The notes beneath the pieces are model-generated. The model did not search any database and was not told the origin of the DNA. It saw only the letters and a program-made list of their open reading frames with translations. Source: Haloplanus sp. CK5-1 (GTDB taxonomy: Archaea; Halobacteriota; Halobacteria; Halobacteriales; Haloferacaceae). Taken from it: 64,000 nucleotides of DNA. The translations under genes and the position numbers were made by a program. The DNA is taken from the NCBI RefSeq assembly GCF_037201915.1, contig NZ_CP147505.1, positions 1,798,001 to 1,862,000 on the forward strand, given 5' to 3'. Positions 59,288-64,000 of the stretch are shown in pieces (within the stretch, counting starts at the first letter, position 1; each line of letters starts with the position of its first letter).

Positions 59288-60583
59288 ATGTCCGTCACGC
59301 GACGAGGAATCCTCGCGGCGCTCGCGCTCGCCCAGTCGAACCTCCTCGGAGGGTGTTTCGGCGGCTCGGACGACGGCTCGAACGCTACTCCGTCGAACGG
59401 TGGTGGTGGGTCGTCCGCCACGTCGACCGCGACCGCCGAGCCGACGACCGAGACGGCGACCGAAACGGCGACCGAGACAGCCACGCCGGTCGCGAACGCC
59501 GACCTCGCGGCGTCGACGACCGCCCTCCTCGACGAGTTCGAGTGGTACCGGACGGGATACGACCCGGCGATCCAGGAGTTCCGCCGGGTCGCCAACGGCG
59601 TCCTCGGGGTCGTCGACGACCTCTCCCCCTCCGAGGAACTGACGACCGACGCGGTCGACGAACTCGAAGCGGCGACGACCGCGGTCGCCGACTACGTGAC
59701 CGAGAACCTCGTCGACCACGTCGCCGTCGATCCGGCGCTCCGAACCGGCGACAACGTGTACGTCCGCGACTTCCGCCGGGCAGTCCGGCGCGGCGACGTC
59801 GACGCACAGGACTCGGTGCTCGGTCAGACCCGCTCGTTCTACCGCCGGGTCACCACCAACGAGTACATCGGGAACGAACTCCCCAGACGCCCGGTGTACG
59901 ACGCGCTCTACGACATGCTGGTCCCCGACGGTTCGAGCGATCGGATCGTCGCCCTCGCCAGCGCGGACGGCGAGTTCGTCACCTGGTCCCATCCCGACCG
60001 GACCGAGTCGAGTGCCGACGACGGCGTCGACCGCCACACTCACCAGTTCCCCAGTGGACACCGGGTGTTCACCCACGCCCACGCTCACTCCGCTCCCCAT
60101 CCGGTTCGGGACCACACCAACGAACCGGAGACGGACAGCTTGTACGCCTACGACGACGGGAGCGTGGCGTTGCTCGAAGACACCGAACTGTGGCGCGAGC
60201 GGATGGACGACTACGAGCCGACCGTCATCGACGTCTTCGGCCCGGTCCGATCGGCCGATCGGTTGCTCGGCGTCTACTGCTTCGTCGCGCCGATCGGCGA
60301 CGGTTTCGACGCGACGCCCCTGTACGTCGAGCGCTTCCCCTCCGCCGACGTTGCGGCCGCTGCCGTCGACGGAGGTCCCGAGAGGGACGGCACGACGACA
60401 TTCGCCGGCCGCGAGTGGGACCTGGTGTTCTACGACCGCGACGGGGTGACCCTCTACGCCTACCGCGTCCGAGCGGGGGCGACGGTCGTCACCGCCGCAC
60501 CCTCGCCGACCGCCTGGGAGCGCCGACCGAACTGGGCAGCCGGGCTCGGATCGACGTGGCTCGGCGTCCAGCCTGGCGGCTGA
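59288..60583 (+). CDS. Tat-exported lipoprotein of unknown function
   Basis: A 431-residue protein with a twin-Arg signal (SVTRRGILAALALAQSNLLG), a lipobox cysteine (GGC at about 21-23) and a Ser/Thr/Glu-rich linker. The mature part has DGVDRHTHQFPSGHRVFTHA and HAHSAPHPVRDHT, a striking His-rich stretch that could bind a metal. Otherwise no family is recognised (YVERFPSADVAAAAVD is the only segment reminiscent of known haloarchaeal proteins). It is anchored outside the membrane. It precedes the malic enzyme gene by about 50 bases on the same strand. Confidence 0.65.
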   Translation: MSVTRRGILAALALAQSNLLGGCFGGSDDGSNATPSNGGGGSSATSTATAEPTTETATETATETATPVANADLAASTTALLDEFEWYRTGYDPAIQEFRRVANGVLGVVDDLSPSEELTTDAVDELEAATTAVADYVTENLVDHVAVDPALRTGDNVYVRDFRRAVRRGDVDAQDSVLGQTRSFYRRVTTNEYIGNELPRRPVYDALYDMLVPDGSSDRIVALASADGEFVTWSHPDRTESSADDGVDRHTHQFPSGHRVFTHAHAHSAPHPVRDHTNEPETDSLYAYDDGSVALLEDTELWRERMDDYEPTVIDVFGPVRSADRLLGVYCFVAPIGDGFDATPLYVERFPSADVAAAAVDGGPERDGTTTFAGREWDLVFYDRDGVTLYAYRVRAGATVVTAAPSPTAWERRPNWAAGLGSTWLGVQPGG

Positions 60584-60634
60584 CCGACCACGCCGACTGT
60601 ACACTTTTATCCGGAGTGCCGTCGAACCCCGGCC

Positions 60635-62887
60635 ATGGGAATCGACGAGGACGCACTCGATTATCACAGCCGCGACCCTCCCGGCAAGGTCGCCATCGAA
60701 ACCACGAAATCCACCAGCACGCAGCGCGACCTGAGCCTGGCCTACTCCCCGGGCGTGGCCGCACCGTGTCGCGAAATCGCCGACGACCCGACCGACGCCT
60801 ACACCTACACCGCGAAGGGCAACCTCGTAGGGATGGTGTCCAACGGCTCCGCGGTCCTGGGGCTGGGCGATATCGGCGCGCAGGCGTCGAAACCGGTCAT
60901 CGAAGGGAAGGGAGTCCTCCTCAAGCGCTTTGCCGACATCGACGTCTTCGACTTCGAACTCGACACCGACGACGCCGACGCCATCGTCGAGGCAGTGTCG
61001 CTGACCGAACCTTCCTTCGGCGGCATCCACGTCGAGGACATCAAGGCCCCCGAGTGTTTCGCCATCGAGGAACGGCTTCGCGACCGGATGGACATCCCCG
61101 TCTACCACGACGACCAACACGGCACCGCCATCGTCTCGGGGGCGGCCCTGCTCAACGCGGTCGACATCCTCGACAAGGACCTCGAGGAGTTGGAGGTGGC
61201 CTTCGCCGGCGCGGGCGCGAGCGCCATTGCGACCGCCGAGTTCTACGTCTCGCTGGGCGTCCCCCGCGAGAACGTCACGATGGTCGACTCCGAGGGGGTC
61301 GTCACGACCGACCGCGACGTCAACGAGTACAAGGCGCGGTTCGCGAGCGACCGGCCGGCCGGTGATCTGGCCGACGCCATGGCGGGCGCGGACGTCTTCG
61401 TCGGTCTGGCCGTCGGAGACATCGTCGACCCCGAAATGGTGCGGTCGATGGCCGAGAACCCCATCGTGTTCGCGATGGCCAACCCGGACCCCGAGATCGG
61501 CTGCCACGAGGCCAAGGCGGCCCGCGACGACACCGTCATCGCCGCCACCGGCCGCTCCGACTTTCCGAATCAGGTGAACAACGTGCTCTGTTTCCCGTTC
61601 ATCTTCCGGGGTGCGCTGGACGTTCGCGCCACCGAGATCAACGAGGAGATGAAAGTCGCCGCCGCCCGCGCCCTCGCGGACCTCGCTCGCGAGGACGTGC
61701 CCGACGCGGTTGCGAAGGCCTACGGCGACGATCCACTGCAGTACGGCCCGGAGTACCTGATCCCGAAGGCGCTCGATCCGCGCGTGCTGTTCGAAGTCGC
61801 GCCGGCCGTCGCGCGGGCGGCCGTCGAGAGCGGCGTCTCCCGGATCGACCTCGACCTCGACACGTACGTCGAGGACCTCGAAGCCCGCCTCGGCAAGGAC
61901 CGCGAGATGATGCGGATCGTCCTCAACAAGGCCAAGACCGACCCCAAGCGGATCGCGCTGTCCGAGGGGACCAACGAGAAGACGATCCGCGCCGCCTCGC
62001 GGATGGTCGAGGAGGGGATCGCTCGCCCCGTCCTCCTGGGCGACCGATCGACGGTCGAGTCGACGGTCGCCGACCTCGGCCTCGACTTCGATCCCGAGGT
62101 CGTCGACCCCTCGGTCGACGCCCACGCGGACGCCTACGCCGACCGCCTGTACGAACTCCGCAAGCGAAAGGGGATCACGCGCCGCGAGGCGCGGGACCTC
62201 GTCCGATCGGACACCGACTACTTCGGCAGCGTGATGGTCGAGGTGGGTGACGCCGACGCGATGCTGACCGGACTCACTCACCACTACCCCTCCGCGCTGC
62301 GCCCGCCCCTACAGGTGATCGGTACGGCCGAGGACGCCGACTACGCGGCCGGCGTGTACATGCTCACCTTCCGCAATCGGGTGATCTTCGTCGCGGACAC
62401 GACGGTGAATCAGGATCCCGGAGCCGACGAACTGGCCGAAATCGGTCGACACACGGGGGAGTTGGCCCGGCGGTTCAACGTCGAGCCCCGGGCGGCGTTC
62501 CTCTCCTATTCGAACTTCGGGAGCGTCGACAACGCGGGAACGCGCAAACCTCGGCAGGCCGCGGAAACCCTGCGTGAAGACCCCGCAGTCGACTTCCCGG
62601 TCGACGGCGAGATGCAAGCCGACACCGCGGTGGTCGAGGACATCCTCGAGGGTACGTACGACTTCGCGGAGTTGGAGGATCCGGCGAACGTGCTGATCTT
62701 CCCCAACCTCGAAGCCGGGAACATCGGATACAAACTCCTGCAACGACTCGGCGGGGCCGACGCCATCGGCCCGATGCTCGTCGGCATGGACAAGCCGGTC
62801 CACGTCCTCCAGCGGGGCGACGAGGTCGAGAACATCGTCAACCTGGCCGGCGTCGCCGTCGTCGACGCACAGGAACGCGACGGCTAA
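60635..62887 (+). CDS. maeB: NADP-dependent malic enzyme with phosphotransacetylase domain
   Basis: A 750-residue MaeB-type enzyme. The malic domain has [20 protein letters not shown] and [20 protein letters not shown], with the metal-site [20 protein letters not shown]. The NAD(P) domain has [20 protein letters not shown] and [20 protein letters not shown]. The C-terminal third (from about 430) is a PTA-like domain without expected activity ([40 protein letters not shown]). It converts malate to pyruvate and CO2 and makes NADPH; the PTA part senses acetyl-CoA in bacteria. It converges with a USP gene with a four-base overlap of the stops. Confidence 0.93.
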   Translation: MGIDEDALDYHSRDPPGKVAIETTKSTSTQRDLSLAYSPGVAAPCREIADDPTDAYTYTAKGNLVGMVSNGSAVLGLGDIGAQASKPVIEGKGVLLKRFADIDVFDFELDTDDADAIVEAVSLTEPSFGGIHVEDIKAPECFAIEERLRDRMDIPVYHDDQHGTAIVSGAALLNAVDILDKDLEELEVAFAGAGASAIATAEFYVSLGVPRENVTMVDSEGVVTTDRDVNEYKARFASDRPAGDLADAMAGADVFVGLAVGDIVDPEMVRSMAENPIVFAMANPDPEIGCHEAKAARDDTVIAATGRSDFPNQVNNVLCFPFIFRGALDVRATEINEEMKVAAARALADLAREDVPDAVAKAYGDDPLQYGPEYLIPKALDPRVLFEVAPAVARAAVESGVSRIDLDLDTYVEDLEARLGKDREMMRIVLNKAKTDPKRIALSEGTNEKTIRAASRMVEEGIARPVLLGDRSTVESTVADLGLDFDPEVVDPSVDAHADAYADRLYELRKRKGITRREARDLVRSDTDYFGSVMVEVGDADAMLTGLTHHYPSALRPPLQVIGTAEDADYAAGVYMLTFRNRVIFVADTTVNQDPGADELAEIGRHTGELARRFNVEPRAAFLSYSNFGSVDNAGTRKPRQAAETLREDPAVDFPVDGEMQADTAVVEDILEGTYDFAELEDPANVLIFPNLEAGNIGYKLLQRLGGADAIGPMLVGMDKPVHVLQRGDEVENIVNLAGVAVVDAQERDG

Positions 62888-63321
62888 TCGCCCGCGCCGA
62901 TGTCGACGACGAGCACCGGAACGGTCGCGTTCTCGACGACGCGCTCCGTGACGCTCCCGAGGTGGGCGAGTCGGTCCCGACCGGTCCGGCCGTGGGTGCC
63001 CATCGTGATCACGTCGACCTTGGCGTCGTCGGCGTAGCCGAGGATCGTCTTGTAAGGGATCCCCTCTCGTACGTCGGTCACGACGTCGACGCCGGCCGTC
63101 TCGCACCGGTCGGCGACGGCGACGACGGCGTGCTCGCCCCGTTCGGTCAGGCGATCGATCAGGTCCTCGCGGTCCTCCTCGGCCGCGAGTTCGAACCGAC
63201 GGTCGATCACGTACAGCGCGTGGATCGTCGCGTCGTGATTCCGCGCCATCTCGACGGCGTGGTCGAGCGTCCGGTCGACCCCGTCGCTCCCGTCCGTCGG
63301 AACGAGTATCGCGTCGTACAT
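62884..63321 (-). CDS. Universal stress protein family
   Basis: A 145-residue UspA protein: MYDAILVPTDGSDGVDRTLD at the start, THGRTGRDRLAHLGSVTERV near the end. The second contains the ATP-binding motif G-x2-G-x9-G-S/T-V, so it is an ATP-binding USP, in contrast to the one at 56617. The ATG at 63321 gives the family start. Its stop overlaps that of the malic enzyme gene in four bases. It is divergent from the PAC2 gene with about 107 bases between the starts. Confidence 0.88.
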   Translation of the reverse strand: MYDAILVPTDGSDGVDRTLDHAVEMARNHDATIHALYVIDRRFELAAEEDREDLIDRLTERGEHAVVAVADRCETAGVDVVTDVREGIPYKTILGYADDAKVDVITMGTHGRTGRDRLAHLGSVTERVVENATVPVLVVDIGAGD

Positions 63322-63428
63322 GCGCGTCAGTTCTCCCGCGGCCCACTTCAAACGGCCCCATTCCAGTGGGGGAGGCGATCCGTCGCCCCCGCCGAACGAC
63401 TTTACTTCGGGACGACCGACGTGTGGCT

Positions 63429-64000
63429 ATGAGCCGGATCGAGGTGCTACGGGAGGACGTCTCGCTCGACGCGCCGACGCTGATCGAAGGCTTACCGGGT
63501 GTCGGCCTCGTGGGGAAACTCGCGACGGACCACCTCTCCGAGGCTCTGGACATGTGTCACTACGCGAACGTCCACTGCGACGGGTTACCACCCGTCGCGA
63601 TGTACGGCGGCGGCGACCCCGACCTGTCGACGCCGGTTCGACTGTACGCCGACACCGAACGGGACTTACTCGCCCTCCGAAGCGACGTCCCGGTCTCGCC
63701 GTCCGCCGCCATCGAGTTCGGCGGCTGCCTAGAGGGCTGGTACGACGAGGATCGCGTGACGCCCATCTATCTCAGCGGGATCGGCCGGGAGCGCGAGGAG
63801 GGAGCGGCGTCCGACCTGTTCGGCGTCGGGACCGGCGGGGCGAGCGACCGACTGGCCGACACCGGGATCGCCCCGCCTCCCGAGTCGGGACTGGTGTCGG
63901 GACCCACCGGTGCGCTGTTGAGTCGCGCGGTGCGGACGGGGACGACGGCGACGTGCCTGATCGTCGAGGCCAGTCCGCGGTTCCCGGATCCCGAGGCGTC
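63429..64000 (+). CDS. PAC2-family (proteasome assembly chaperone-like) protein, cut by window end
   Basis: The frame opens at ATG 63429 and is still open at the window end (about 190 codons). It begins SRIEVLREDVSLDAPTLIEG and LPGVGLVGKLATDHLSEAL, the signature of PAC2-family archaeal proteins, with the G-L-P-G-x-G-L-V-G segment. Later come PIYLSGIGREREEGAASD and LVSGPTGALLSRAV. Relatives are thought to act in proteasome assembly; archaeal members are not characterised. The frame is intact as far as visible. Confidence 0.8.
   Translation, partial: MSRIEVLREDVSLDAPTLIEGLPGVGLVGKLATDHLSEALDMCHYANVHCDGLPPVAMYGGGDPDLSTPVRLYADTERDLLALRSDVPVSPSAAIEFGGCLEGWYDEDRVTPIYLSGIGREREEGAASDLFGVGTGGASDRLADTGIAPPPESGLVSGPTGALLSRAVRTGTTATCLIVEASPRFPDPEA

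Noticed and set aside
59207-62284. Very long open frame (1025 codons) on the minus strand
   Set aside because: It is antisense to the lipoprotein and malic enzyme genes, shows no family motif, and is a usual artefact of GC-rich codon use.
1-64000. CRISPR array, rRNA, tRNA genes or replication origin
   Set aside because: I looked for regularly spaced repeats, conserved rRNA stretches, tRNA cloverleaf segments and orc1/cdc6-linked repeats and found none.

Overview
The window is from a halophilic archaeon (class Halobacteria). The reasons are an acidic proteome rich in Asp and Glu, archaeal TATA boxes with leaderless or nearly leaderless starts, twin-arginine lipoproteins, a HalX response regulator, a HalOD1-type protein, LysW, archaeal-type seryl-tRNA synthetase, and ISH3, IS6 and IS1341/TnpB insertion sequences of haloarchaeal type. 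I cannot name the genus from the sequence alone.

The window falls into two parts that meet at an IS6-family element (28262-28952). The left part (1-28.3 kb) is an accessory region with lower GC, many decayed genes and many mobile-element traces. It holds the end of an NRAMP transporter; a broken GNAT gene; an IclR fragment; an epimerase, an SDR and an M42 peptidase; a decayed enolase-superfamily gene; an aminotransferase; a seryl-tRNA synthetase gene broken by a frameshifting deletion; and a nonsense-mutated TIM-barrel gene. It also has three PQQ-type beta-propeller genes within 7.4 kb, a complete ISH3 element with a 5-bp target duplication that truncated a small membrane-protein gene, a TnpB element sitting seamlessly inside a haloarchaeal gene, a VapBC-like pair followed by a truncated regulator, and a UbiB/ABC1 kinase. 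Hairpins resembling IS200/IS605-type ends occur at about nine places, but only one tnpB and no tnpA remain.

The right part (29-64 kb) is GC-rich, densely coded core chromosome. It contains a cold-shock gene; a photolyase-related gene; an extracytoplasmic thiol/copper cluster (Sco1-like, CcdA, TlpA-like, DsbA-like); two further thioredoxin-fold genes; Hsp20; and a six-gene, translationally coupled BatA / vWA / coiled-coil / membrane / MoxR / DUF58 operon. Next come an Lrp regulator coupled to an aminotransferase and a cluster made of a DUF7504-like gene, a CHAT-domain (caspase-like) protease gene and a 47-residue membrane-protein gene whose stop overlaps the protease stop. The rest are a HalX regulator, IMP dehydrogenase, small metabolic and regulatory genes (acylphosphatase, LysW, 2Fe-2S ferredoxin, two universal stress proteins), a NADP malic enzyme with a PTA domain, and a PAC2 gene cut by the window end.

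The best candidate for an undescribed system is the CHAT-protease cluster (46.1-49.2 kb), with the vWA/MoxR/DUF58 operon second. I saw no rRNA, tRNA, CRISPR array or replication origin.
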